Assembly (NCBI GenBank): GCA_046538735.1
Contig: JBKHII010000007.1
Span: 1-64,000, forward strand
Source of the DNA: SLST01 sp046538735
GTDB lineage: Bacteria > Spirochaetota > Spirochaetia > DSM-27196 > SLST01
Length of the DNA stretch: 64,000 bases
Direction of reading: 5' to 3'
Shown piece by piece: positions 14,902 to 22,678 of this stretch; position 1 is the stretch's first letter; every line of letters starts with the position of its first letter. The notes beneath the pieces are model-generated. The model saw only the letters and a list, made by a program, of their open reading frames with translations. It ran no database searches and was not told where the DNA came from. A program made the position numbers and the translations under genes.

Positions 14902-15654
14902 CTACTGTCTCTGTTCCACGTCCCAGGTTTCCCGTACGAACTCCGGGTCGGCCAAGCCTTCTCCGTCGAAACCGGTCTCGAACAAATCGGTCAGCACCTT
15001 CAGTTGGTCGAGGTAGAAGTGGAAACCGGCCACCGATTCCTCCGGCCGTGTCCAGAGCACGATCTTCACGAGTTCCATCTGGCGACGGGCTGGTACGAAC
15101 CGGACCGCTCGCGGAATATAGTTTGGAATCTCGGCGCGAAGGTTTCTCCACCCTGCATAGCCGAGATCGCCGAGCTTCAGGTTGTGAACGATTCCGCGAT
15201 AGTCGCGGACCTGGACCTCGAGATAGTAGCTGTAGTTCGATCCCCACGCCCACACGTCGATCGACATTGGTCGTCCCGGAATCGTGATCGGACGAGGAAC
15301 GGGATTCCCGTCTTCGTCGTCCTCATCTTCTACGGGGATGAACTCGAGATAGTTGTAACCGCGGCGAGTGAAAGCCGCCTGCACGCCGAGCACTCCCGGC
15401 GTCTCAGCCTCGGGCCGGCCCATCTCTTCCGGCCACACGTCCTGTACGATCTGATACTCAAACGGATAGTCGTACTGTCCGGCACCCTCTTCCTCGACAG
15501 CGAGGAACTTGCCACCGCGCACAATCCACCGACTGTCACCGTCATCGAAGTCTTCCAGGATGATGGACTGCCAGTTGGTGGTCGCCTCATCGGCGACAGC
15601 TGCCGCGGTGAGCAACACTACCAGCAATATCGAGACTACCATGCCTCGTCTCAT
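14902..15654 (-). CDS. flaA: FlaA-family periplasmic flagellar sheath protein (first copy)
   Basis: This 250-residue protein has a signal peptide (cut near AAAVADEA) followed by the spirochaetal FlaA domain. Blocks shared with the next gene include SIDVWAWGSNYSYYLEVQVRD, split here by a different loop, LGYAGWRNLRAEIP and FYLDQLKVLTDLF. The start at 15654 is preferred to the GTG at 15660 because AAAGGAG lies seven bases before it. It heads a two-gene operon with a near-consensus sigma-70 promoter rather than a flagellar sigma-28 one, consistent with FlaA being transcribed from housekeeping promoters in several spirochaetes. Confidence 0.88.
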   Translation of the reverse strand: MRRGMVVSILLVVLLTAAAVADEATTNWQSIILEDFDDGDSRWIVRGGKFLAVEEEGAGQYDYPFEYQIVQDVWPEEMGRPEAETPGVLGVQAAFTRRGYNYLEFIPVEDEDDEDGNPVPRPITIPGRPMSIDVWAWGSNYSYYLEVQVRDYRGIVHNLKLGDLGYAGWRNLRAEIPNYIPRAVRFVPARRQMELVKIVLWTRPEESVAGFHFYLDQLKVLTDLFETGFDGEGLADPEFVRETWDVEQRQ

Positions 15655-15705
15655 GCTCACGCTCCTTTACCTACAAAAAGCGGCAATTTCTTCCGGTCTC
15701 CCCCG

Positions 15706-15734
15706 AGTATATTTCCGGCCCTATGCAGTGTCAA
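15706..15734 (-). promoter_or_regulatory. Near-consensus sigma-70 promoter of the flaA operon
   Basis: On the minus strand TTGACA (15729-15734), a 17-bp spacer and TATACT (15706-15711) give 11 of 12 consensus bases. The leader is about 45 nt long with a good Shine-Dalgarno. This is the best promoter match in the window. Confidence 0.8.
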
Positions 15735-15799
15735 ACGTTTTTCCCCCAGGCAGACATTCGATACATCGGCACGCGGAGCCATAAAGTTCACGATTGAAA

Positions 15800-15818
15800 G
15801 GAGTAAGAGGCCTACTCC
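15800..15818 (-). terminator. Weak hairpin at the end of the lipoprotein gene
   Basis: GGAGTA/TACTCC form a 6-bp stem overlapping the stop codon of the gene at 15812, followed on the minus strand by TTTC. It may reduce read-through into the flaA operon, but it is short. Confidence 0.3.
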
Positions 15819-16678
15819 GACCGCTCGTCGGAGGCAAGAACGAGCACGGACGGCACGACGACGAGCCTCGCGCCGTCGCGTGCGCCCACGGCGCTCTCGC
15901 CCGCCTCTATCGCCTCCACTGCGGGCGCGAGGGCGACGCCGAACTCGTCCTGAACCGAGAACAGACCCCGCCCGTCGCGTCCGAGCGGCGCGTGCCGGTA
16001 TCCGAACCGCAGTTGGGTCTCGTTTCGGAGAGCCTCGTACGCCCACGTGTTTGCCGCGCCGAGCAGGAGTACGACGCAGCGCTCGTCCTCGGAGATCGCA
16101 CCCTGGACCCTCGTGCGCACCTCTTCGCGCGCAGGCGGGTCTGCGAACGACTCGGTAGCGAGCGGTACTCCGGCGGTCTCCCGGTAGCCGGCAGCCAGTG
16201 CTGCGGCTTCGTCCCGGGAATCGTCGCTGCTCTCGTCCACGAACACCACGACGCGCCGGGCCGGATCGCTCAACGTCCACGCTCCGAGAACGCGTCCCGC
16301 CTCGGTCATCGCGTCCGTGGAGTCGAAGATCACCCTCACAAGGTTATCCGCCTCCGGGCCGTCGTAGAAGGCGATGAAACGCCTCCCCGGGAACTGCGGC
16401 GCGATCTCGTCTGCCATGAGCGAGAGGTAGGGGCTCAGCACCACGACCGAAGCGTCGTGATCCTCGATGACGGCGCGAGCCTGAACGGCGTCCAGCGTGC
16501 GCGCATCCGGCCACGCGACCGTCGCTCGATACCCTGCCCCGGCGGCGTCCTGACGCAACCGGTCCTCGAACGAGTCCGTATCAACGGTAGCCTCGAGCGC
16601 GGGGTCACCAACGTAGAGCAGCCGGGGACCGCATCCCGTCAGTAGCGCGACAACGACGACAAACAGGAGCGGTCTCAT
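15812..16678 (-). CDS. Lipoprotein with a type 1 periplasmic-binding fold
   Basis: The 288-residue protein begins with a clear lipoprotein signal (MRPLLFVVVVALLTGC, C16). The body alternates beta strands and helices as in type 1 periplasmic-binding proteins and basic membrane proteins (SVVVLSPYLSLMADEI, RRFIAFYDGP, RRVVVFVDESSDD). I cannot assign a ligand. A longer frame begins at 16771, but the start at 16678 overlaps the stop of the upstream membrane-protein gene by four bases (ATGA), so the two are translationally coupled and may act together. No ABC transporter ATPase is adjacent. Confidence 0.7.
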   Translation of the reverse strand: MRPLLFVVVVALLTGCGPRLLYVGDPALEATVDTDSFEDRLRQDAAGAGYRATVAWPDARTLDAVQARAVIEDHDASVVVLSPYLSLMADEIAPQFPGRRFIAFYDGPEADNLVRVIFDSTDAMTEAGRVLGAWTLSDPARRVVVFVDESSDDSRDEAAALAAGYRETAGVPLATESFADPPAREEVRTRVQGAISEDERCVVLLLGAANTWAYEALRNETQLRFGYRHAPLGRDGRGLFSVQDEFGVALAPAVEAIEAGESAVGARDGARLVVVPSVLVLASDERSE

Positions 16679-17385
16679 CGGAACCGTAGCGCGCGAACTC
16701 CGCCGATGGAGAGCAGCGAGGCCGCCCACGCAACGAGGAACAACACAACGGTCGCGCTCACGGCGACCCACCAGAGGTTCATCGACGCGAGAAGCGGCAC
16801 GATACCGAGCGCGAAGGGGGTCGCGGTCATGAGAAACAGATGGACGTAGCGAACCCAGTAGGTCCCGCAGCTGTAGTGATAGTAGAGCGTTGGAACGAGC
16901 AGCACCATCGTGATGCGGAGCGCCGGAACGAGGAACAACTCGTACGCACCGTGGTACTCAGCGCGAACGAAGAGATCCAGGATACCGGCGAGGGTGAACA
17001 GCCCCGCGAAGAAGGACGACAGCGTGAGGAAACGTTCGTCCGGCGACCGACCTCGGACGTCCCGCACGAACAGGAGGTAGAGCAGAAACCCGACCGCTCC
17101 GGGAACGACGAAGTCGTACATCGCGTTGAACAGGAAGAGCCCGCCACCGCTGAAGGGCCGGACGATGAAGCGGTTCATCATCATGAGCGGCAGGAGAACG
17201 ATCAGGTAGGCGAAGCCCCCCTTCAACGCCGGTATCGACGTCGTGCTCGCCGGCTGCGTGGCGAGGTCGCGAAGAACGAGCATATAGACATACGCCAGTG
17301 GGACTGCAACGATCAGGAATACGTGCACGGTGAGTCGGATAGTATCACGAAGCACGCGCACAGGCAAACCGTTGACACCTGTCAT
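16675..17385 (-). CDS. Multi-pass membrane protein of unknown function
   Basis: I do not recognise this family. The protein has about six or seven hydrophobic segments, for example VFLIVAVPLAYVYMLVL, GFAYLIVLLPLMMM, VGFLLYLLFV, FFAGLFTLAGILDLF, LRITMVLLVPTLYYHY, FALGIVPLLASMNLWWV and TVVLFLVAWAASLL. The start is uncertain: ATGs at 17418, 17409 and 17385 are all in frame and none has a good Shine-Dalgarno. I chose 17385 (MTGVNGLPVRVLRD) because it leaves metX mostly clear. It overlaps the downstream lipoprotein gene by four bases and is divergent from metX. Confidence 0.65.
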   Translation of the reverse strand: MTGVNGLPVRVLRDTIRLTVHVFLIVAVPLAYVYMLVLRDLATQPASTTSIPALKGGFAYLIVLLPLMMMNRFIVRPFSGGGLFLFNAMYDFVVPGAVGFLLYLLFVRDVRGRSPDERFLTLSSFFAGLFTLAGILDLFVRAEYHGAYELFLVPALRITMVLLVPTLYYHYSCGTYWVRYVHLFLMTATPFALGIVPLLASMNLWWVAVSATVVLFLVAWAASLLSIGGVRALRFR

Positions 17386-17399
17386 CGTGCGCGTAAGAT
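17372..17399 (+). promoter_or_regulatory. Promoter of metX-metW, almost leaderless
   Basis: TTGACA (17372-17377), a 16-bp spacer and TAAGAT (17394-17399) end eight bases before the metX ATG at 17408. The mRNA would begin within one or two bases of the start codon, leaving no room for a SAM riboswitch or T-box leader. Confidence 0.6.
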
Positions 17400-17407
17400 T
17401 GCACTCC

Positions 17408-18547
17408 ATGGATTCCACCGGCGTGGGAATCGTACAGCCACGCGACTACGTCTTTGCCGTCCGCGGCGACGAGCCGCTCCTCCTCGAAAGCGGCCGCCGC
17501 TTCGGCCCGGTCACGGTGCGCTACGAGACGTACGGGTCGCTGAACGCCGAGCGCTCGAACGCAATACTGCTGCTCCACGCATTCAGCGGCGATTCCCACG
17601 CCGCCGGCTACCACGACGAGACCGACAAGCGACCAGGCTGGTGGGACGCCATGGTCGGCCCCGAACGCGCGTTCGACACCGACAGGTACTTCGTCATCTG
17701 CTCGAACGTCCTCGGCGGCTGCCGGGGCACGACGGGTCCGGGTTCCACCGATCCCTCTACGGGCAAGCCGTACGGACTGAGCTTCCCCGTCGTTACGATC
17801 GAAGACATGGTGAACGTGCAGTATCGCCTGGTGCGGCACCTCGGAATCGAGCGGCTCCTCGCCGTGGCCGGCGGGTCGATGGGGGGGATGCAAGCGCTCC
17901 AGTGGGCGGTCAGCTATCCGGACGCCGTAGCGGGGGTCATCGTCCTCGCGTCCACGGCGCGCTTGAGCGCGCAGGGAATCGCCTTCAACGCGGTGGGGCG
18001 AAACGCGATCATGAGCGACGCGCGCTGGAACAACGGGAACTACTACGGCAAGGAACCGCCGGCAAGAGGTCTCGCGATCGCGCGAATGGTCGGACACATT
18101 ACCTATCTTTCGGACGCTTCGATGCACGAGAAGTTCGGTCGCCGACTCCAGGAACGGGATCGGTTCGGATTCGATTTCTCGGACCAGTTCGAGGTGGAGA
18201 GCTATCTCGAGTACAAGGGCGGATCGTTCGTGGACCGCTTTGACCCGAACACCTACCTCTACCTCTCCAAGGCGATCGACTACTTCGACCTGGGAGGCAA
18301 GTACGGCTCGCTCGAGCAGGCGTTCGCCCGGACCACCAGCAAGTACCTTGTGATCAGCTTTTCGTCGGACTGGCTCTATCCCTCATACCAGAGCAAGGAG
18401 ATCGTCGTGGCGCTCATGCGCGAACGAAAAGACGTCAGCTACACGGAGCTCGACTGCCCCTACGGGCACGACTCGTTTCTCCTGGAAACGGAGCGACAGA
18501 GGCCGCTCATCGCATCGTTCCTCCAGACGGTGTACGCCCATGGATAG
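17408..18547 (+). CDS. metX: Homoserine O-acetyltransferase
   Basis: MetX acetylates (or succinylates) homoserine in the first committed step of methionine synthesis. The 379-residue alpha/beta hydrolase has the oxyanion segment LLHAFSGDSHAAG, the nucleophile elbow GGSMGGMQALQWA, the acid in FSSDWLYPS and the histidine in YGHDSFL. Family length is normally 360-380. The longer frame from 17330 is rejected because a promoter ends just before the ATG at 17408. It overlaps metW by eight bases, the usual MetX-MetW arrangement. Acetyl versus succinyl specificity cannot be decided from motifs alone. Confidence 0.93.
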   Translation: MDSTGVGIVQPRDYVFAVRGDEPLLLESGRRFGPVTVRYETYGSLNAERSNAILLLHAFSGDSHAAGYHDETDKRPGWWDAMVGPERAFDTDRYFVICSNVLGGCRGTTGPGSTDPSTGKPYGLSFPVVTIEDMVNVQYRLVRHLGIERLLAVAGGSMGGMQALQWAVSYPDAVAGVIVLASTARLSAQGIAFNAVGRNAIMSDARWNNGNYYGKEPPARGLAIARMVGHITYLSDASMHEKFGRRLQERDRFGFDFSDQFEVESYLEYKGGSFVDRFDPNTYLYLSKAIDYFDLGGKYGSLEQAFARTTSKYLVISFSSDWLYPSYQSKEIVVALMRERKDVSYTELDCPYGHDSFLLETERQRPLIASFLQTVYAHG

Positions 18548-19142
18548 GAACGCGCAGCGGTTCAGCTACGACGAGATAGCCGGGCTGGTCGAGAACAACA
18601 GCACGGTACTCGACCTCGGCTGCGGCGACGGCGAGCTGCTCCACCGGCTGATCTCCACGCGAAACGTCAGCGGTCGCGGCGTGGAGATCGAGGAGGCGAT
18701 GATTCGCGAGTGCCTTGCCAAGGGGATCAGCGTCTTCCAAGGGGACCTCGACGAGGGACTGAAGGAGTACGCGACCGGAAGCTACGACTACGTCATTCTC
18801 AACGAAACGCTGCAGGCGCTTCACGAACCGGTGTTGCTCCTGAAGGAGATGGTGCGGGTAGGTCGACGCGCGATCGTCAACTTCCCCAACTTCGGCTACA
18901 TCCTGAACCGCGCACAGCTCTTCTTCCGGGGACGTATGCCCGTCACCAAGGACATCCCCTACGAATGGTACGACACCCCGAACATCCACTTCTGTACGCG
19001 ACGCGACTTCCTCGTGCTCTGCCGCGACCTTGCGATACCGGTACTCGCAACGATCGATCTCGGACACGATCGTCGGGTTCCTCGATTCCTCGCAAATCTC
19101 TTTGCCACCGAGTGTTGCTTCATGCTGAAGGGCTCCGAATAG
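18540..19142 (+). CDS. metW: Methionine biosynthesis protein MetW
   Basis: MetW is a methyltransferase-like protein that partners MetX and is needed for its activity in several bacteria. The 200-residue protein has the SAM-binding-type glycine motif VLDLGCGDGELL near residue 25, and the MetW-specific LNETLQALHEP, NFPNFGYILNRAQLFFRGRMP split by no gaps, and PYEWYDTPNIHFCT. It begins inside the last codons of metX. About 80 bp downstream the infC operon starts with its own promoter. Confidence 0.92.
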   Translation: MDRNAQRFSYDEIAGLVENNSTVLDLGCGDGELLHRLISTRNVSGRGVEIEEAMIRECLAKGISVFQGDLDEGLKEYATGSYDYVILNETLQALHEPVLLLKEMVRVGRRAIVNFPNFGYILNRAQLFFRGRMPVTKDIPYEWYDTPNIHFCTRRDFLVLCRDLAIPVLATIDLGHDRRVPRFLANLFATECCFMLKGSE

Positions 19143-19156
19143 TCGCCCCGTCCGTT

Positions 19157-19185
19157 TGACTCTACCCCGGCGGAATGGTATTGTG
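19157..19185 (+). promoter_or_regulatory. Promoter of the infC-rpmI-rplT operon
   Basis: TTGACT (19157-19162), a 17-bp spacer and TATTGT (19180-19185). Transcription would start near 19192, giving a leader of about 31 nt with the Shine-Dalgarno AAGGGGG. This leader is too short to hold a large ribosomal-protein regulatory structure. Confidence 0.6.
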
Positions 19186-19222
19186 TATGCTCACTGAAGT
19201 TGAGAGCCTGTAAGGGGGTTGA

Positions 19223-19744
19223 TTGGCTACAAAGGACTTACGTGTCAACGACATGATCCGGGTGCGGGAGGTGCGCCTGGTAGATGAGGACAACAACCAG
19301 GTCGGCATCGTGCCGACGCTCGAAGCCAGGAAGATGGCCCAGGAGAAGGGGGTTGACCTCGTGGAGATCGCGCCGAACGCGAACCCACCGGTCTGTCGTT
19401 TGCTGGACTATGGCAAGTACAAGTTCGACCTGGAGAAGAAGAACAGGGAGAACAAGAAGAAGCAGAAGCAGCAGGAACTGAAGGAGATTCGGATGCAACC
19501 CAAGATCGACACGCACGATCTTGAGTTCAAGACGAAGCACGTTGCCGAGTTCCTGGACAAGGGTGCCAAAGTCAAGGTCACCATCCGCTTCCGAGGGCGC
19601 GAGCTCGCCCATACCGAACGCGGCAGAGTTGTCCTTGGCAAGGTTCTCGAGATGCTCGATCGCGACGTGACCGTCGATCGCCACCCGGCGATGGAGGGCA
19701 GATTCATGTCGATGATCATCAGTCCGAAGTCCAAGAAGAGCTGA
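19223..19744 (+). CDS. infC: Translation initiation factor IF-3
   Basis: IF-3 binds the 30S subunit and checks start-codon and initiator-tRNA pairing. The 173-residue protein has the N-terminal domain (VNDMIRVREVRLVDEDN), a lysine-rich linker helix (KKNRENKKKQKQQELKE) and the C-terminal domain with IRFRGRELAH. The start codon is TTG after AAGGGGG. IF-3 genes commonly use unusual start codons, which lets IF-3 repress its own translation, and TTG here fits that. It is followed by rpmI and rplT, the classical order. Confidence 0.96.
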   Translation: MATKDLRVNDMIRVREVRLVDEDNNQVGIVPTLEARKMAQEKGVDLVEIAPNANPPVCRLLDYGKYKFDLEKKNRENKKKQKQQELKEIRMQPKIDTHDLEFKTKHVAEFLDKGAKVKVTIRFRGRELAHTERGRVVLGKVLEMLDRDVTVDRHPAMEGRFMSMIISPKSKKS

Positions 19745-19775
19745 TGTAACCCACCGCAGCACCACGGAGAGCGAT

Positions 19776-19973
19776 ATGCCGAAAATGAAGACTCGTCGGA
19801 GCGCCGCGAAGCGCTACAAGAAGACCGCAAGCGGCAAGATCAAGTACAAGAAGCAGGGCCTGCGCCACATCCTGACGAAGAAGTCGGCGAAGCGCAAGCG
19901 CAAGCTCCGGAAGGCGGGGATCCTCAGCCACGCCGAGGAGAAGCGCGCCAAGGTTCTCCTGCCCTACGACTGA
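19776..19973 (+). CDS. rpmI: 50S ribosomal protein L35
   Basis: The 65-residue, very basic protein has the typical L35 start MPKMKTRRSAAKRYKKTASGK and the RHILTKKSAKRKRKLRK block. It binds 23S rRNA in the large subunit. It sits between infC and rplT, and GGAGA precedes the ATG. Length is normal for the family. Confidence 0.96.
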   Translation: MPKMKTRRSAAKRYKKTASGKIKYKKQGLRHILTKKSAKRKRKLRKAGILSHAEEKRAKVLLPYD

Positions 19974-20004
19974 GAATCGCGAAGATTAGCTAAGGAGTCA
20001 GACG

Positions 20005-20361
20005 ATGCCACGCGCAGTTGACGGCACCAGAAGAAAGGACCGCAGAAAAAAGATCCTCAAGCAGGCGAAAGGCTATTGGGGACGGAGGAGTAAGCTCTTC
20101 CGAACGGCGAAGGACGCCGTCGCGAAGAGCCATTCGTACGCCTACCGTGACCGCAAGGCAAAGAAGCGAGAATTCCGCGCTCTTTGGATCACGCGGATCT
20201 CCGCCGGATGTCGCGCCGAAGGAGTGTCGTACAGCCGATTCATCAACGGGCTCAAACGAGCGAATGTTCAGATGAACCGGAAGGCGCTCTCCAACCTGGC
20301 AATCGAAGACCGCGACGCATTCCGAGAGCTCGTCGCACGAGCGAAGAGCGCCCTCGAATAG
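20005..20361 (+). CDS. rplT: 50S ribosomal protein L20
   Basis: The 118-residue protein matches L20: MPRAVDGTRRKDRRKKILKQ at the start, then YWGRRSKLFRTAKDAV, YRDRKAKKREFRALWI and a C-terminal LSNLAIEDRDAFRELV. It is an early assembly protein of the 50S subunit. In other bacteria L20 also represses the infC-rpmI-rplT mRNA. I see no obvious 23S-like mimic in the short leader or between the genes. AAGGAG precedes the start. Confidence 0.96.
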   Translation: MPRAVDGTRRKDRRKKILKQAKGYWGRRSKLFRTAKDAVAKSHSYAYRDRKAKKREFRALWITRISAGCRAEGVSYSRFINGLKRANVQMNRKALSNLAIEDRDAFRELVARAKSALE

Positions 20362-20364
20362 CAG

Positions 20365-20820
20365 ATGATCAGCCTCGAGCAAATCCGGAACCTTGAAAGC
20401 AAGGTCCACACGGCCGTGTCCCGGATCAAGACGCTTTCCGAGGAGAATGCGACACTGAAGCAACGGCTCGAGAGCTACGAGGCGAGGATCACCGAGCTTC
20501 AGACGCTCGTGTCCGCCTTCAAGGCGGACCAGGACGAGATCGAGGCGGGAATCGTTTCGGCGCTCAAGCACCTTGACGAGCTTGAGGACTCCGTCGGCGA
20601 GTCTGCGGAGAGGGAACCGGCCCGGTCGAGCGTGGACGCGACACCCGTCTCGGAACCGGAGCAGGACTCCGTCAACGACGCGGAGGGCGTGAAGAGTGGT
20701 ACCGGTGCGCCCGCGCGGAACGTTGCGCCCGAGGGCGAAACGGAGTCGGGGAATGACCCGTCGGAAAGGTCCGACGACGAGGAGCCGGAGGACGAGGACC
20801 CGGAGCTCGACATATTCTAA
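20365..20820 (+). CDS. ZapB-like coiled-coil protein with acidic tail
   Basis: Residues 1-75 form an amphipathic coiled coil (ESKVHTAVSRIKTLSEENA, LKQRLESYEARITELQTLV). Residues about 76-151 are low-complexity and strongly acidic, rich in Glu, Asp, Ser and Pro, ending in DPELDIF. It lies three bases after rplT and is followed two bases later by zapA. Partnership with ZapA in organising the FtsZ ring is therefore likely, by analogy with ZapB, but the coiled-coil sequence itself is not diagnostic. Confidence 0.7.
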   Translation: MISLEQIRNLESKVHTAVSRIKTLSEENATLKQRLESYEARITELQTLVSAFKADQDEIEAGIVSALKHLDELEDSVGESAEREPARSSVDATPVSEPEQDSVNDAEGVKSGTGAPARNVAPEGETESGNDPSERSDDEEPEDEDPELDIF

Positions 20821-20822
20821 CG

Positions 20823-21122
20823 ATGCAAATCGACCTTCTGGGCACGTCATTCACCGTACGCACGGATGAAGACCCGGAGTACTTCCGCGAGGTCGTGGCG
20901 CACTTTCGCACCAAAATCGCCGAGATCCAGCAAGCGGTCTCCACGACCGACCCTCTGAAGGTTGCGATCCTCGCCGGCATCCTTGCGGCGGACGACTACA
21001 TGAAGGCGACCGGCGCCCACCGCCGCGAGGACTCAGAGGCACGACGAATCACCGATGAGTTGATTTCCGAGCTCACCAATGCGCTGGACGAACAAAGCGG
21101 AGATGCTCGTGAACCTCAGTAG
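20823..21122 (+). CDS. zapA: Cell division protein ZapA
   Basis: ZapA bundles FtsZ filaments at midcell. The 99-residue protein has the family pattern: VDLLGTSFTVRTDEDPEYF-like opening strand with the conserved YFREVVAHF, then the long helix LKVAILAGILAADDYMKA. It is two bases downstream of the coiled-coil gene, which resembles its usual partner. The gene is last in a run that starts at infC. No 6S RNA gene is recognisable downstream, although one often follows zapA in proteobacteria. Confidence 0.88.
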   Translation: MQIDLLGTSFTVRTDEDPEYFREVVAHFRTKIAEIQQAVSTTDPLKVAILAGILAADDYMKATGAHRREDSEARRITDELISELTNALDEQSGDAREPQ

Positions 21123-21129
21123 GTTCCGG

Positions 21130-21501
21130 TCAACGTGAAGGATAGCGCCGAAGCCGGTCGTACACGAGGCGCCTGATCTCCGGATCCACCTGCACCGACT
21201 CACGCTTGAACTCCTGCGCTACAGCACGTGCATCGAATACCCCATCCTGCACGAGGATCGGCGTCTGTTTCGTGCCGGATTCCCTGCCCGATTCGCCGTC
21301 GTCCACCTTCGCGTGCGTGTACATGCCGTCCGAGAACCACGTCACCGCGTGCTGATCTCCCAACTTGCCGTAGCACAACTGAAAGCCGCGGATCGTGTCC
21401 TCAGAGGAGTACCAGACGATCAGATCCATGTCCTCGTCCGTGAACCAGCGGCGCTTCCCTTCCTCGGGCCGTTGGCGAACTCCTCTCCACTCGCGTAACA
21501 C
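21130..21501 (-). CDS. Small conserved-looking protein of unknown function
   Basis: I do not recognise this 123-residue protein. It has no signal peptide or membrane segment. A beta-rich core (MDLIVWYSSEDTIRGFQLCY, HAVTWFSDGMYTHAKVDD) is followed by a helical C-terminus (FDARAVAQEFKRESVQVDPE and IRRLVYDRLRRYPS). The start GTG at 21501 is chosen because AGGAGG lies four bases upstream; the frame is open to 21534, and the ATG at 21429 is a shorter alternative. It is convergent with zapA and lies downstream of a tandem repeat that may contain its promoter region. Confidence 0.6.
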   Translation of the reverse strand: MLREWRGVRQRPEEGKRRWFTDEDMDLIVWYSSEDTIRGFQLCYGKLGDQHAVTWFSDGMYTHAKVDDGESGRESGTKQTPILVQDGVFDARAVAQEFKRESVQVDPEIRRLVYDRLRRYPSR

Positions 21502-21552
21502 GACTCCTCCTGAACACGACCCGGTCGTTCCCACACCAAGAATACCGCACGA

Positions 21553-21620
21553 GTGACAGGATCGTCACGATCCCGTCACGATCCCGTCACGATCCCGTCA
21601 CGATCCCGTCACGCCCTCCG
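21553..21620. repeat. 11-bp tandem repeat GTCACGATCCC
   Basis: Four perfect head-to-tail copies of GTCACGATCCC fill 21564-21607. They are followed by degenerate copies up to the stop codon of the kinase gene and preceded by one inverted copy with a single mismatch (GTGACAGGATC, 21553-21563). The unit equals about one helical turn, so all copies face the same side of the DNA. The array lies between two minus-strand genes, upstream of the small gene at 21501. Confidence 0.9.
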
Positions 21621-22622
21621 TCACGATATCGCGGCCTCCGTGAGCGCGGCTCGAACTCGTTCTCCGTCCACTGCATCGAAGTTGCATCCGTCCACGGATA
21701 CGATCGCCGCGGCTATGATGTTCGCGACCTGCGCGCACCGGCGCGCCTCGAGGCGCTGAGCGACTCCGAACAGATATCCGGAAGCGAAGGCGTCGCCGGC
21801 GCCGGTGGTATCGGCACGCTCTGCCGGGTGCGGATCCGCCGCGATGATCTCTTCCTTCTCGGCAACGATGCATCCCCGAGGCCCAACCTTCATCACCACG
21901 GTCGGCGCAAGGTGGGCGGCGGCACGCAGAACGGCCACGTCGTCGCCACGTTCCCCGGTGAGCGCGCGCAACTCCTGTTCGTTGGCAAAGAGCAGATCCA
22001 CGTTTCCGGGAATCCAATCGACGAGCGACTCGTGGTACCGCTCCACGACGAATGGATCGGCAACATCGAAGGAGACGAGCGTATGCGCGCTCCTGGCAAC
22101 GCGGACGGCCTGACGCACCGCGTCCTCCTGGCCCGGCGAATCCCACATGTAGCCGGTCGTGTGAAACACACGAGCGTTTCGCACGCGTTCCATGTCGATG
22201 TCCGTGGCGACCAGTTCGCGGCACGCGCCGAGATAAGTGAACATGGTTCGCTGCGAGTCCGGAGTCACAAGGATGACGGACGTTCCGGACGGGGTATGCT
22301 TGCGCGCCAGACGGGGCTCCACTCCCTCGGTATCGAGAAGCGTTTCGAACCGATCTCCGTTTGAATCGCTGCCAACGGCACCGGTATAGGTCACTTCGGC
22401 GTTGGAGCCGACGTTCCGCATCAACCACCTCGCGCCCCGCACCGTGTTCGCGCAACTGCCTCCCGGCAGCCTCCTCACGACGCTGCCCGATCGGAGCGCC
22501 CGTTGCTGCTGATCGTAGTCGACCAGGTTCATGCTCCCGGGAACGACACCGAGCCGTTCGACCGCTTCGTGCGTCGCGCGCACGATGATGTCCATCAGCG
22601 GATTGCCTACTCCGTACAGCAC
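21621..22622 (-). CDS. PfkB-family sugar or adenosine kinase
   Basis: The 333-residue kinase has the ribokinase/PfkB layout: GNPLMDIIV near the start, GGSCANTVRGARWL (substrate side), and the C-terminal anion hole with catalytic aspartate in DTTGAGDAFASGYLFG. The long N-terminal part and the GNPLMD opening resemble adenosine kinases, but other sugar kinases are possible. I prefer the GTG at 22622, with GAGAGG six bases upstream. A longer frame starts at the ATG of 22655, but it would overlap the divergent promoter at 22637-22665. It acts in the cytoplasm, most likely in nucleoside salvage or sugar entry. Confidence 0.82.
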   Translation of the reverse strand: MLYGVGNPLMDIIVRATHEAVERLGVVPGSMNLVDYDQQQRALRSGSVVRRLPGGSCANTVRGARWLMRNVGSNAEVTYTGAVGSDSNGDRFETLLDTEGVEPRLARKHTPSGTSVILVTPDSQRTMFTYLGACRELVATDIDMERVRNARVFHTTGYMWDSPGQEDAVRQAVRVARSAHTLVSFDVADPFVVERYHESLVDWIPGNVDLLFANEQELRALTGERGDDVAVLRAAAHLAPTVVMKVGPRGCIVAEKEEIIAADPHPAERADTTGAGDAFASGYLFGVAQRLEARRCAQVANIIAAAIVSVDGCNFDAVDGERVRAALTEAAIS

Positions 22623-22636
22623 CGGCTTCCTCTCAG

Positions 22637-22665
22637 TTGACAATGGGTGGCGCATTTCCTACTAT
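22637..22665 (+). promoter_or_regulatory. Promoter of the PilZ-TPR gene pair
   Basis: TTGACA (22637-22642), a 17-bp spacer and TACTAT (22660-22665). Transcription would start near 22672, only about seven bases before the ATG at 22679. This decides against the earlier TTG or ATG starts (22637, 22643), which lie inside the promoter. Confidence 0.65.
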
Positions 22666-22678
22666 TCGATTCGCCGCG

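Noticed and set aside
17300..17408. SAM riboswitch before metX
   Set aside because: The promoter ends eight bases before the ATG, so there is no leader, and no SAM aptamer sequence was seen.
20823..21200. 6S RNA gene after zapA
   Set aside because: Such a gene often follows zapA in proteobacteria, but here the next gene converges seven bases after the stop and no 6S-like structure is visible.
21553..21620. CRISPR array
   Set aside because: The 11-bp units are contiguous with no spacers and no cas genes are present.
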